Origin: Acetobacter sacchari
GTDB taxonomy: Bacteria > Pseudomonadota > Alphaproteobacteria > Acetobacterales > Acetobacteraceae
DNA length: 64,000 bases
Assembly: GCF_017377715.1 (NCBI RefSeq)
Contig: NZ_JAFVMF010000004.1
Location: 1 to 64,000, forward strand
Reading direction: 5' to 3'
The notes under the pieces were generated by a model that was not told the origin of the DNA, ran no database searches, and saw only the letters and a list, made by a program, of their open reading frames with translations. A program made the position numbers and the translations under genes. Position 1 is the first letter of the stretch; each line of letters opens with the position of its first letter. Positions 52,539 to 61,219 of this stretch are shown here, piece by piece.

Positions 52539-53522
52539 ATGAATAAGGCGCAATCAATGCAAATCGCCAGAGATATACTTCTTCGTTCCTACCGATCCAT
52601 GCGCACGATCCGCGATTTTGAAGAACGCCTGCATGTCGAGTTCGCCACGGGCGAAATCCCGGGATTCGTTCATCTTTATTGCGGCGAAGAAGCCTCCGGG
52701 GTTGGCGTCTGCGCCAACCTGACGGACACCGACACCATCGCCAGCACCCACCGCGGACACGGCCACTGCATCGCAAAGGGCGTCGGCGTGGATGGCATGA
52801 TGGCCGAAATCTATGGCCGCAGCACAGGCGTCTGTCGCGGCAAGGGCGGATCGATGCACATCGCCGACCTTTCGCTGGGAATGCTCGGAGCTAACGGCAT
52901 TGTTGGTGGCGGACCACCGCTCATCTGCGGCGCCGCCCTGTCGCACAAACTGCTGAAGGACGGCGGCGTGGCCGTTGCGTTCTACGGCGACGGCGCATCT
53001 AACGAAGGCTCGACGCTGGAGAGCCTGAATCTGGCGACGGTCTGGCAGTTGCCTGCGATATTTGTTGTCGAAGACAACGGTTATGGCGAAGCGACCGGCG
53101 CATCCTACGCCGTCGCCGGGACTCAGAAAGCCCGTGCGGAAGGCTTCGGCATGCCTTACTACGAATGTGACGGCACGGACTTCTTCTCAGTCTACGAGAC
53201 CGCCGGAGAGGCGATTAGACGGGCACGTGCCGGCGAAGGCCCGGCCATGGTCCACGTCCACCTCTCCCGCTGGTATGGGCACTTCGAAGGCGATTCCATG
53301 AGCTATCGCATCGATGGAGAAGTCGCACGCGAACGCGCCGAACGCGACTGTCTGGTCAATTTCCGCAGGCGCACGACCGAAGCCGGACTCCTGGACGCCG
53401 CTGCGCTCGACGAAATCGACGCCGCCGTAAAAGCGGAAGTCGAACAATCCGTCATCTCCGCCAAAGCGGCTCCGACGCCGGAAGACGCGGATCTCCTTAA
53501 AGACGTTTACGTCGCCTACTGA
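52539..53522 (+). CDS. acoA: Acetoin dehydrogenase E1 alpha subunit
   Basis: 327 residues. Thiamine-diphosphate motif GDGASNEGSTLESLNLA...VEDN near 147, with GHGHCIAKGVGVDGMMAEIYGRSTGVCRGKGG before it. With AcoB it cleaves acetoin to acetaldehyde and an acetyl group passed to lipoate. ATG 52557 has a better ribosome site (AAGG) than ATG 52539, so the true start may be six codons later. First gene of acoABC. Confidence 0.93.
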   Translation: MNKAQSMQIARDILLRSYRSMRTIRDFEERLHVEFATGEIPGFVHLYCGEEASGVGVCANLTDTDTIASTHRGHGHCIAKGVGVDGMMAEIYGRSTGVCRGKGGSMHIADLSLGMLGANGIVGGGPPLICGAALSHKLLKDGGVAVAFYGDGASNEGSTLESLNLATVWQLPAIFVVEDNGYGEATGASYAVAGTQKARAEGFGMPYYECDGTDFFSVYETAGEAIRRARAGEGPAMVHVHLSRWYGHFEGDSMSYRIDGEVARERAERDCLVNFRRRTTEAGLLDAAALDEIDAAVKAEVEQSVISAKAAPTPEDADLLKDVYVAY

Positions 53523-53552
53523 TTCCGCAGACGCACACGGAGACCTGAACCA

Positions 53553-54581
53553 ATGAGCAAAAAAAGCTTTCGCCAGGCGATCAACGAGGCGCTGCGGCTG
53601 GAAATGCGACGCGATCCGCGCGTCATCCTGATGGGCGAAGACGTCGCGGGCGGCCGAGGCGGCACGTCCGGCGTGACCGACGCATGGGGCGGCGTGCTGG
53701 GCGTCACCAAGGGATTGCAGACCGAATTCGGCGAAGATCGCGTCTTCGACACGCCGATCAGCGAAGCGTCGTATATCGGCGCCGCAGCAGGCGCCGCCGC
53801 CACTGGATTGCGCCCGGTGGCCGAGTTGATGTTCGTCGATTTCGTCGGCTGCTGCCTCGACCAGATTATGAATCAGGCTGCAAAATTCCGTTACATGTTC
53901 GGTGGAAAAGCCCGCACGCCGCTGGTCATCCGCGCCATGTACGGCGCCGGATTCAACGCAGCCGCCCAACATAGCCAGGCGCTCTACCCGCTGTTCACGC
54001 ATATTCCCGGCCTGAAAGTCGTTATCCCCTCGTCCCCATATGAGGCGAAGGGCCTATTGATCGAAGCGATCCGCGATGACGATCCGGTTATCTTCCTTGA
54101 AAACAAGGTCATGTATGATGACGAGGAAGACGTTCCGGACGGTTCCTACACCATCCCCTTCGGTGAGGCGAACCTGACCCGCGAGGGCGACGACGTGACC
54201 ATCGTCGCGTTCGGACGCATGGTGAACTTCGCGAACGAAGCGGCCGATCGTCTGGAAAAATCCGGAATCTCCTGCACCGTTATCGACCCGCGCACGACGT
54301 CTCCGCTCGACACCGGAACAATCCTCGATTGCGTGGCGGACACGGGACGTCTTGTGATCGTCGATGAATCAAGTCCGCGCTGCAATCTGGCGACTGATGT
54401 CGCGGCCCTTGTCGCGGAAGAGGCGTTCGACGCCCTGAAAGCTCCGATCCGCCGCGTAGTGCCGCCGCACACCCCGGTTCCGTTCTCATCGACGCTCGAA
54501 GCGCTGTACATGCCCAACGCAGACAAGATCGAAGCGGCGGTGAAATCCGTCATGTCCTATCGGATGAAAGAGGAGGCGTAG
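53553..54581 (+). CDS. acoB: Acetoin dehydrogenase E1 beta subunit
   Basis: 342 residues, GGAGA before ATG. MSKKSFRQAINEALRLEMRRDPRVILMGEDVAGGRGG-like opening (transketolase pyrimidine domain), FDTPISEASYIGAAAGAAATG, and the C-terminal transketolase domain with IDPRTTSPLDTGTIL. It pairs with AcoA to form the alpha2beta2 E1. 30 bases from acoA and 3 from acoC. Confidence 0.94.
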   Translation: MSKKSFRQAINEALRLEMRRDPRVILMGEDVAGGRGGTSGVTDAWGGVLGVTKGLQTEFGEDRVFDTPISEASYIGAAAGAAATGLRPVAELMFVDFVGCCLDQIMNQAAKFRYMFGGKARTPLVIRAMYGAGFNAAAQHSQALYPLFTHIPGLKVVIPSSPYEAKGLLIEAIRDDDPVIFLENKVMYDDEEDVPDGSYTIPFGEANLTREGDDVTIVAFGRMVNFANEAADRLEKSGISCTVIDPRTTSPLDTGTILDCVADTGRLVIVDESSPRCNLATDVAALVAEEAFDALKAPIRRVVPPHTPVPFSSTLEALYMPNADKIEAAVKSVMSYRMKEEA

Positions 54582-54584
54582 TCC

Positions 54585-55718
54585 ATGTCCGGCGCCATTA
54601 CCCCCGTCACCATGCCCAAGTTTGGCCTTGCCATGACGGAAGGCAAACTTGCCGACTGGCTCATCCAGGTCGGCGAAACAGTCAGCGCAGGTCAGGAACT
54701 AGCCGATATCGAGACGAGCAAGATCACAAACGGCTACGAGAGCCCGGTCTCGGGCGTTCTACGGCGTCAGGTCGTCGCAGCAGGCGAAACGCTGCCGGTC
54801 GGCGCGCTGCTCGGCGTTGTGGCGGACGCCAGCGTCGCTGACGACGCCATCGACGCGTTCATCGCCGAATTTCAGGCCAATAATGCCTCTGCGGACACGG
54901 AAGCGTCCGCCGCCGACGCCGAACCCTCTGTCGTCGCCGTCGACGGGCTCGACATTCGTGTGAAAGACGTGGGCGCGGCCGAAGGGTCGCAACTCCCCGT
55001 TCTTCTGATCCACGGCTTCGGCGGCGATCTGACCAGCTGGATGCTGAACCAGAGCGCTCTTTCCCATGACCGTCGCGTAATTGCCTTCGATCTTCCCGGT
55101 CACGGCGAGTCCAGCAAGAACGTCGGCGAAGGCAAGCCCTCCAGTTTCGCCGGAACCGTCGCGAAGCTTCTGGAAACTCTCGACGCAGACAAAGTTCACG
55201 TCATTGGTCACTCCCTCGGCGGCGCGATCTCGCTGGAGCTGGCGCGACTTGCCCCTGAAAAAGTCGCCTCCCTGTCTCTGATTGCCCCGGCCGGGCTTGG
55301 TCCCGACGTGAACATGACGTTCATCAACGGCTTCATCTCGGAAGATCGACGCAAAACCCTTGAGCCGATCCTTCAGCTTCTTGTTCACGACAAGTCACTG
55401 ATTTCGCGCCGTATGATCGAAAATATCATACGCTTCAAACGACTGGACGGCGCAACAGGGGCGCTGCGCACTATCGCAGACGCATGCTTCCCCGACGGAA
55501 AGCAGGCCGACAATCTCCGCGCCACCCTTGAAAACTACCCGGGCCCTGTGCAGGTCATCTGGGGCGAGAATGACGAGATCCTGTCATCGGCGCCAGCGCA
55601 GTCGCTGCCTGACAAAGTCGCCGTCAGCGTGCTGTCCGAAACCGGACATATGCCGCAGATGGAAAAAGTCAGTGACGTCAACAAGGCGATCAGCGCCTTC
55701 CTCGAAAAGAACGACTGA
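54585..55718 (+). CDS. acoC: Acetoin dehydrogenase E2: lipoyl domain fused to alpha/beta hydrolase fold
   Basis: 377 residues with GAGGAGG upstream. Residues 1-80 are a lipoyl domain (MPKFGLAMTEGKLADWL; lipoyl Lys in DIETSKITNGYES). An Ala/Asp-rich linker follows, then an alpha/beta hydrolase with VLLIHGFGGDLTSWM, nucleophile GHSLGGAISLELA and SETGHMPQMEK. This fused form is typical of AcoC rather than of pyruvate dehydrogenase E2. It transfers the acetyl group to CoA. No E3 (lpd) gene is adjacent, so a shared dihydrolipoamide dehydrogenase is presumed. Confidence 0.93.
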   Translation: MSGAITPVTMPKFGLAMTEGKLADWLIQVGETVSAGQELADIETSKITNGYESPVSGVLRRQVVAAGETLPVGALLGVVADASVADDAIDAFIAEFQANNASADTEASAADAEPSVVAVDGLDIRVKDVGAAEGSQLPVLLIHGFGGDLTSWMLNQSALSHDRRVIAFDLPGHGESSKNVGEGKPSSFAGTVAKLLETLDADKVHVIGHSLGGAISLELARLAPEKVASLSLIAPAGLGPDVNMTFINGFISEDRRKTLEPILQLLVHDKSLISRRMIENIIRFKRLDGATGALRTIADACFPDGKQADNLRATLENYPGPVQVIWGENDEILSSAPAQSLPDKVAVSVLSETGHMPQMEKVSDVNKAISAFLEKND

Positions 55719-55727
55719 CGAGAACAG

Positions 55728-55764
55728 CCCCCTCTCTCCATATTTGCTATGGAGAGGGGGGGGG
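55728..55764. terminator. Terminator after acoC
   Basis: CCCCCTCTCTCCATA pairs with TATGGAGAGGGGG (one bulged A) around TTTGC, 10 bases past the acoC stop. No T-run follows. A second small dyad, ACGCATC...GATGCGT, lies just beyond. Confidence 0.7.
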
Positions 55765-56011
55765 CCAACGCATCTACTTTGGGGATGCGTCGATCCTGCG
55801 ATGAATAAAGCGACACAACCGCTGGGAATATTTTCAAAATAACCTTTTGCGAATTTTCCTTGACTCTACAGGCGACGACGACGCCGCGGTCCGTTGAGAT
55901 TCATTCCCTCCAGACATTTGGCGCACTGAAAACGGGAATGAAATATCAAGAGAACATAGCCTTCGTCCTGATATTCCAAAAATCAATGCCGTCGGCCCTT
56001 ATCGTCGCGCG

Positions 56012-56791
56012 CTAGCGATAAACCAATCCGCCATCGCTAATGATCGCCTGACCAGTGATGTAATCAGAGTCCGGACCGGCGAGAAATGAAACCAGCGCGG
56101 CCACGTCGTCCGGCGTCTGGGATCGACCAAGCGCAATTCCGGAAACATATTTTTCGTAGGTGGAACCCAGGGGAGCGCCGGTAACTTCGGCGAAGCGGCG
56201 GTCGATCTCGACCCACATGTCGGTGCCCACGATACCAGGACAATACGCCGTCACTGTAATTCCGTCCGACGCATATTCACGCGCCGCCGCCTGCGTCAGC
56301 CCACGCACTGCGAATTTCGTCGCAGAGTAAACGCCCAACATCGCAAATCCGTCGTGACCGGCGACCGAAGACGCATTGATGATCTTGCCCTTCTGTTTAC
56401 GCGCCTTGAACTTGGCCGCAGCCGCCTGAATGCCCCAGAGCACGCCAAGCATGTTAATGTGCAGAATCCGTTCGGCCTCTTCAGGTTGTACGTCCGCGAC
56501 CGGACCGACAAGCGCGACACCAGCATTATTGACCATCACGTCAAACCCGCCGAGTTCCGCCTCGGCATGCTCGATTGCAGCATATACCTGCGCCCGATCA
56601 CCGACATCAGCCCGAAATGTCGTGGCTTTTCGACCCAAGGCGCGAATTTCGTCGGCAACCGACTCAGCCTTGTCATCCTTCATGTCGATGATCGCGACAT
56701 CGGCGCCATCTGTCGCGAGACGCAATGCGATACCGCGTCCAATACCCTGCGCTCCACCAGTAATAACAGCGATTTTTCCAAGTAGAGACAT
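56012..56791 (-). CDS. budC: Acetoin/diacetyl reductase (butanediol dehydrogenase), SDR type
   Basis: 259 residues from ATG 56791; a TTG start further up has no support. [39 protein letters not shown] (Tyr about 152) and the BudC-type closing [20 protein letters not shown] preference is suggested by IIDMKDDKA after strand 2. It would interconvert acetoin and 2,3-butanediol. It is convergent with acoABC, which supports acetoin metabolism as the theme. Symbol by pattern; substrate not tested. Confidence 0.85.
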   Translation of the reverse strand: MSLLGKIAVITGGAQGIGRGIALRLATDGADVAIIDMKDDKAESVADEIRALGRKATTFRADVGDRAQVYAAIEHAEAELGGFDVMVNNAGVALVGPVADVQPEEAERILHINMLGVLWGIQAAAAKFKARKQKGKIINASSVAGHDGFAMLGVYSATKFAVRGLTQAAAREYASDGITVTAYCPGIVGTDMWVEIDRRFAEVTGAPLGSTYEKYVSGIALGRSQTPDDVAALVSFLAGPDSDYITGQAIISDGGLVYR

Positions 56792-57666
56792 GATGACGCT
56801 CCCCTGCGCGCGCAGCCATGGACACCGACTCCTCGCGATCAATCTTGGGCGGCCATTAGAAAATCCACCGAAGACACTGCCGAAGTTTCAATGAAACATG
56901 GGATGTAGAATCAAATTTATTATCACTTACATCTTAGACGAGATGACCATACGCCAGGTGACGAGTCCATACCTTTCTTAACTCATCAACATTTTTGTCA
57001 AAGCTTCTCACACTTCACGTTAAATAACATCACCACAAAACAAACGGCGCAACGCAAAACTTCTGACAAAATGCACTTTTTACACGGTGATTTTTATAAA
57101 AAAAGACGCACGAATAGGACCATCCAACACGGAAGTCTTTTTTCTGACACTCGCATCGATCCAAGCGGAGCATCGCCCTCAAAAAAGCGTCTCAAACACG
57201 TCTAGGATAATCTGGCCCCTTAACAGACCTTGGTAAATGTCAGAGCCATTCTTCCTTACCGTGATCCATAGTCAACGCACTGATCCACTTCCTGTATCTG
57301 GATACCAGCCACATGGATGAATGGCCCGATCACATGCAGCGATCACATTCCGTATCGCAATTTTTAAGCAGGATGCCATTCTGACATCTCTCACCGCCGT
57401 GACGTTAAGTATGCAAAAAAGGGAGTGAGAAGGCCACCACGGCGCTGGTCTCATCAAACCGTCACACGCATTCAGCCCCTGACAACCAGCCGCGCACCAC
57501 CCCTCGGTCAGCTCGCTCGCCAATTCGAGCATTCGAGCCGAATCACGCTCCCTAATTTAGGAACTGCCGGAACGCAGGTTAATGATGCTAGAGGGTCTCG
57601 ACGCGCCTGTGCGGCGCAACCCGAGCGGTCACATGACCGCAGCCAGAACAAAAGGAAGACAAACCC
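56792..57666. other. Long intergenic region between acetoin reductase and bioA
   Basis: 870 bases. AT-rich from about 56895 to 57240; no gene, tRNA or clear operator is seen. No BirA- or BioR-like box was found before bioA. Confidence 0.45.
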
Positions 57667-58929
57667 GTGCCGTCATCGGAGTGGTATGAAACCGGCCTTC
57701 CACATATCTGGCTCCCCTACGCCCAGATGAAAACTGCGCCAGCTCCCCTACCCGCACGCTCGACCCAGGGCAGCGTCATAACGCTCCATGACGGAAGGGA
57801 ACTCATCGACGGCGTCGCCGCATGGTGGACAGCCTGCCATGGATATAACCACCCCCATATCCGCGCCTGCGCCGAAGCACAGCTTGCGCGGATGCCGCAT
57901 GTCATGTTCGGCGGCATGGTTCACGAGCCCGCGCTATGTCTGGCCGCACGGCTGGCCGCCATCTTGCCGGGAGACCTTGAGCGGGTCTTCTACACGGACT
58001 CAGGCTCCGTCGCGGTCGAAGTCGCGATGAAGATGGCGATCCAGTATCGCATCAACCGGGGTGAGCCGGAGCGGCGACGGCTGCTGGCCTTCAAGGGCGG
58101 CTATCATGGCGACACTCTGGCGACGATGGCGATCTGCGATCCTGAAGAAGGTATGCACCATCTGTTTTCCGGCGTGATGCCGGAGCAGGCCGTTATCGAC
58201 CTACCCCGCGACGATGCGACCCGGGCAGCGTTCGAAAACTTCCTGCAGGCACATGCATCGACTCTTACCGCCATTGTCGTGGAGCCGCTGGTGCAGGGCG
58301 CGGGCGGCATGGTGTTTCATGACCCGGAGACACTGTCGTTCTTGCGAAGCGCGGCCGACCGGCATGGTCTGCTTTTGATTCTGGACGAAATATTCACCGG
58401 CTTCGGCCGCACGGGAACGATGTTCGCCTGTCAGCAGGCAAACATCGTTCCCGATATCGTCACCCTGTCCAAGGCGCTGACCGGTGGAACCATGGCCCTC
58501 GCCGCGACGGTTGCCCGGAGGCATGTCTACGAAGCGTTTCTCTCGGACGATCCTGAGAAGGCGCTGATGCACGGGCCAACCTTTATGGCGAACCCGCTCG
58601 CCTGCGCATGCGCGAACGCGTCTCTCGACCTGTTTGAACGGGAGCCGCGTCTGGAGCAGGTCGCGACCATCGCGGCTCAACTCAGCACGGCGCTGGAACC
58701 CTGTCGTACCTTGCCTGGCGTGCGCGACGTGCGTGTCATGGGCGCTATCGGCGTCGTGGAAATGGATCGTATCGCCGACCCAGCCAGTTTGCGGACGCGT
58801 TTTGCGGCGGAAGGCGCGTGGATCCGGCCGTTCAGGAATATCGTTTACCTGACGCCCGCATTCACAATCAGCGAACAGCAACTCGACTTTCTCGCGAACG
58901 CCATACGCCGTGTGCTGAAGGACGGGTAG
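57667..58929 (+). CDS. bioA: Adenosylmethionine-8-amino-7-oxononanoate aminotransferase
   Basis: 420 residues from GTG 57667 with AAGGAAGA upstream. WLPYAQMKTAPAPLP near the start is the BioA signature; DSGSVAVEVAMKMA and GGYHGDTLATMAICD bind PLP phosphate; LILDEIFTGFGRTG has the PLP Asp and LSKALTGG the Schiff-base Lys. It makes 7,8-diaminononanoate in biotin synthesis, using SAM as amino donor. It stands alone; other bio genes are not in the window. It ends 4 bases from the moaE stop, tail to tail. Confidence 0.92.
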   Translation: MPSSEWYETGLPHIWLPYAQMKTAPAPLPARSTQGSVITLHDGRELIDGVAAWWTACHGYNHPHIRACAEAQLARMPHVMFGGMVHEPALCLAARLAAILPGDLERVFYTDSGSVAVEVAMKMAIQYRINRGEPERRRLLAFKGGYHGDTLATMAICDPEEGMHHLFSGVMPEQAVIDLPRDDATRAAFENFLQAHASTLTAIVVEPLVQGAGGMVFHDPETLSFLRSAADRHGLLLILDEIFTGFGRTGTMFACQQANIVPDIVTLSKALTGGTMALAATVARRHVYEAFLSDDPEKALMHGPTFMANPLACACANASLDLFEREPRLEQVATIAAQLSTALEPCRTLPGVRDVRVMGAIGVVEMDRIADPASLRTRFAAEGAWIRPFRNIVYLTPAFTISEQQLDFLANAIRRVLKDG

Positions 58930-58933
58930 ACCT

Positions 58934-59407
58934 TCACCACCCAGCGGCGGCCGCGTCATCCTCGGCGCAGCTTTCTACCCAGACAGAACTACCGTCGGAG
59001 AACTCTTCCCGCTTCCAGAACGGCGCGCCCGTCTTGAGGCGGTCGATCAGAAAGCGTGTCGCATCCAGTGCTGCGGCCCGGTGCGCGGCGGAGGTCAATA
59101 CGAGCACGATCGGCGCGCCGACAGGAAGACGCCCGACACGGTGGATAACCGTGCACCCCGCCAGATCGAAACGCGCGACAGCCTGCTCCGCCAAGTCGTT
59201 TAGCGCAGCCTCCGACATCCCAGGATAATGCTCCAGACACAGCGCCGTCAGGCCGCCCCCACCCCGCACCACGCCGAGGAATGAACCCAGGCCACCCACC
59301 TCGTCGCTGTCCGCAAGCAGGCGAGCAGTTTCAGCGCCCACATCGAACGTCTCCTCCTGAACGAGGACACGCACAACGATCTCACTTGTTTGCGGAGTGA
59401 CAGTCAT
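58934..59407 (-). CDS. moaE: Molybdopterin synthase catalytic subunit
   Basis: 157 residues. GSFLGVVRGGGGLTALCLEHYPGM (family substrate loop), VIHRVGRLPVGAPIVLVLTSAAHR and LKTGAPFWKREEF with the catalytic Lys pair. MoaE with MoaD converts precursor Z to molybdopterin. It follows moaD on the same strand by 42 bases. Confidence 0.95.
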   Translation of the reverse strand: MTVTPQTSEIVVRVLVQEETFDVGAETARLLADSDEVGGLGSFLGVVRGGGGLTALCLEHYPGMSEAALNDLAEQAVARFDLAGCTVIHRVGRLPVGAPIVLVLTSAAHRAAALDATRFLIDRLKTGAPFWKREEFSDGSSVWVESCAEDDAAAAGW

Positions 59408-59449
59408 ATCGCGTGCGCTCCCGAAACGTCAGGCGCGGCCTATCCCGCC

Positions 59450-59704
59450 CTAACCACCCGTCATTGGCGGAAACAGAGCCAGCTCGTCACCGTCAGTCAG
59501 GGGAGCATGCAAATCGGCCAGCGTCTTGTTAACCGCCACACGGATCGCACCCGGCCCCGCGAAAGCATCCGCCAGCGCAGGATCAACGCGGCCTTGCGCA
59601 GCGATCCATTCGCCCACGGTGGTGGCGTCATGCAGCGACGCGGTCTCGGACGATTTACCCAGCCGTTCGCGCAATGCTGCAAAATATAGGACGGTGACGC
59701 TCAT
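59450..59704 (-). CDS. moaD: Molybdopterin synthase sulfur-carrier subunit
   Basis: 84 residues of ubiquitin-like fold (VTVLYFAALRERLGKSSE...) ending GDELALFPPMTGG. The C-terminal Gly-Gly is the thiocarboxylate site. Partner of MoaE. Confidence 0.95.
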   Translation of the reverse strand: MSVTVLYFAALRERLGKSSETASLHDATTVGEWIAAQGRVDPALADAFAGPGAIRVAVNKTLADLHAPLTDGDELALFPPMTGG

Positions 59705-59758
59705 GCGCCACTCTTAGCCAATCGCCTTCGGGTCGCCAACTGTGGCTGAGAGTCCTTC

Positions 59759-60313
59759 TTATGGCTGCTTCGCCGGGGTCGCCGTCGATTCCGCAGCCTT
59801 GGCGGGAGCGCCAGCCTTCTCCTTGTGAACTTCGCCGTTCTTCAACGTGGCGATCGAACCGTCGGGGTGAATGACGGTGGTCGTGCCGTCGCCATTCGGG
59901 ATTTCAATGTTGGAGCCGGAGGCCTTGCCAGCGCCGTATTTGGCCGCCACGTCAGGCTCGCTGCTCGGCAGTCCGGCACCGGAGAAACTGGCGCCAGCGT
60001 CCGGAACGTCGTCGCCGATGGCCATATCGCCGCCATCATGCAGGTCGTGGCCGGGCACAACGCTGGAACGCTCGGACGCCACGTCCGAGAGCGACGGAAG
60101 AGGCTCGGGAGCGCCCGGCCAGATATTGCCATTTTGCGGAAGCATCGGCGTCTCCGCCGTGCTGTAGCCGCGTACGCGGCGCATGGTCTCGGAATCGCCG
60201 TGAGGCGCATTCGGATTCGCGCCCGGAAGCGTGGCTGTATCTGAAAGCCATTCGCCGAACCCGGAACAACCGCTCAACAGAAGAAGAAACCCAACAAGAG
60301 CGGCATTCCGCAT
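59759..60313 (-). CDS. Lipoprotein of unknown function
   Basis: 184 residues from ATG 60313 with AGGTAGA upstream; earlier frame to 60358 is not a signal. Lipobox LLLSGC. The mature part is low in secondary structure, rich in Gly, Asp, Pro and Ser, with a short repeat-like IEIPNGDGTTTVIHPDGSIATLKNGE and an Ala/Lys-rich tail. Probably periplasmic-facing and membrane anchored. Its position between pgsA and moaD seems common in acetic acid bacteria, from memory; function unknown. Confidence 0.8.
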   Translation of the reverse strand: MRNAALVGFLLLLSGCSGFGEWLSDTATLPGANPNAPHGDSETMRRVRGYSTAETPMLPQNGNIWPGAPEPLPSLSDVASERSSVVPGHDLHDGGDMAIGDDVPDAGASFSGAGLPSSEPDVAAKYGAGKASGSNIEIPNGDGTTTVIHPDGSIATLKNGEVHKEKAGAPAKAAESTATPAKQP

Positions 60314-60516
60314 CAGTTCTACCTCGCCGATATCGGTCCCGCGCGACATGAGCGTCACCTAACTATCGGGTCCTATTGATACCGTTGTCGCGTGATCAGG
60401 TAAATTACCGCTTAGCAGAAGAACGAAGTATTTGCGTTTTTACCAAGCCGTCAGGTTCCCGCGCAGCGAAAGAGCCTGCCTGCCCGGCACCACGCGGTCG
60501 CGTCGAAAGAGACTGG

Positions 60517-61119
60517 TTACCCTGCCGAATCGACAGCCCCCTTGGGCGTAGCGCGACCGACGTGACGCAATCCGGCGCTAAGGTAATCCCACCCGGTGAT
60601 AAGCGTCAGGATCGCCGCGATCCAGAGCATCACCGCTCCGCACATCCCAACATGCAGCCACAGCATCCCCAGCAACTCTCCGGTGCTGTCCCCCGCCAGC
60701 AGAAAACCGATCGCAGTCATCTGAAAACCTGTCTTCCACTTGGCAAGACGTGTCACGGGAAGGCTGATGCGCGTCGCGGCAAGATATTCCCTCAACCCGC
60801 TGACAAGAATCTCCCGACACAGGATGACGATCGCTGGCCAGAGCGAGTCGAACGGAAGCCTGCCCATTCCGGCGAGCGTCATCAGCGACGCGCCGACAAG
60901 CAGTTTATCGGCGATCGGGTCCATCATTCGCCCCAGATCGGACTGCATCTTCCATGATCTGGCGAGTTGTCCGTCGAAATAGTCCGTGACCGCCGCCGCA
61001 ATGAACAGAAGGCACGCAGCGGCGTCCGCGCCGGGCCGGGCCATCGCCACAAGGGCGACCAGAACCGGGATGGCGACGATCCGCGACAACGTGAGCAGGT
61101 TCGGCAGATCGGTGATCAT
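60517..61119 (-). CDS. pgsA: CDP-diacylglycerol-glycerol-3-phosphate 3-phosphatidyltransferase
   Basis: 200 residues, several membrane segments. The CDP-alcohol phosphotransferase motif DG-x2-AR-x8-G-x3-D-x3-D is met by DYFDGQLARSWKMQSDLGRM followed by MDPIADK. Makes phosphatidylglycerophosphate in the inner membrane. It follows uvrC, a linkage common in proteobacteria. Confidence 0.94.
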   Translation of the reverse strand: MITDLPNLLTLSRIVAIPVLVALVAMARPGADAAACLLFIAAAVTDYFDGQLARSWKMQSDLGRMMDPIADKLLVGASLMTLAGMGRLPFDSLWPAIVILCREILVSGLREYLAATRISLPVTRLAKWKTGFQMTAIGFLLAGDSTGELLGMLWLHVGMCGAVMLWIAAILTLITGWDYLSAGLRHVGRATPKGAVDSAG

Positions 61120-61219
61120 GGCGGCAGGCTACTCCACTTCGCGTCTCCCCGGAACGGTAACTACCACAAAAGTGTTATTACAAAGGCTATGGAAGACGAT
61201 TTCATCGCCCCGCGCTCCC

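Noticed and set aside
57272..57532. 86-codon minus-strand frame before bioA
   Set aside because: Cys/Trp/Pro-rich with no signal, domain or ribosome site.
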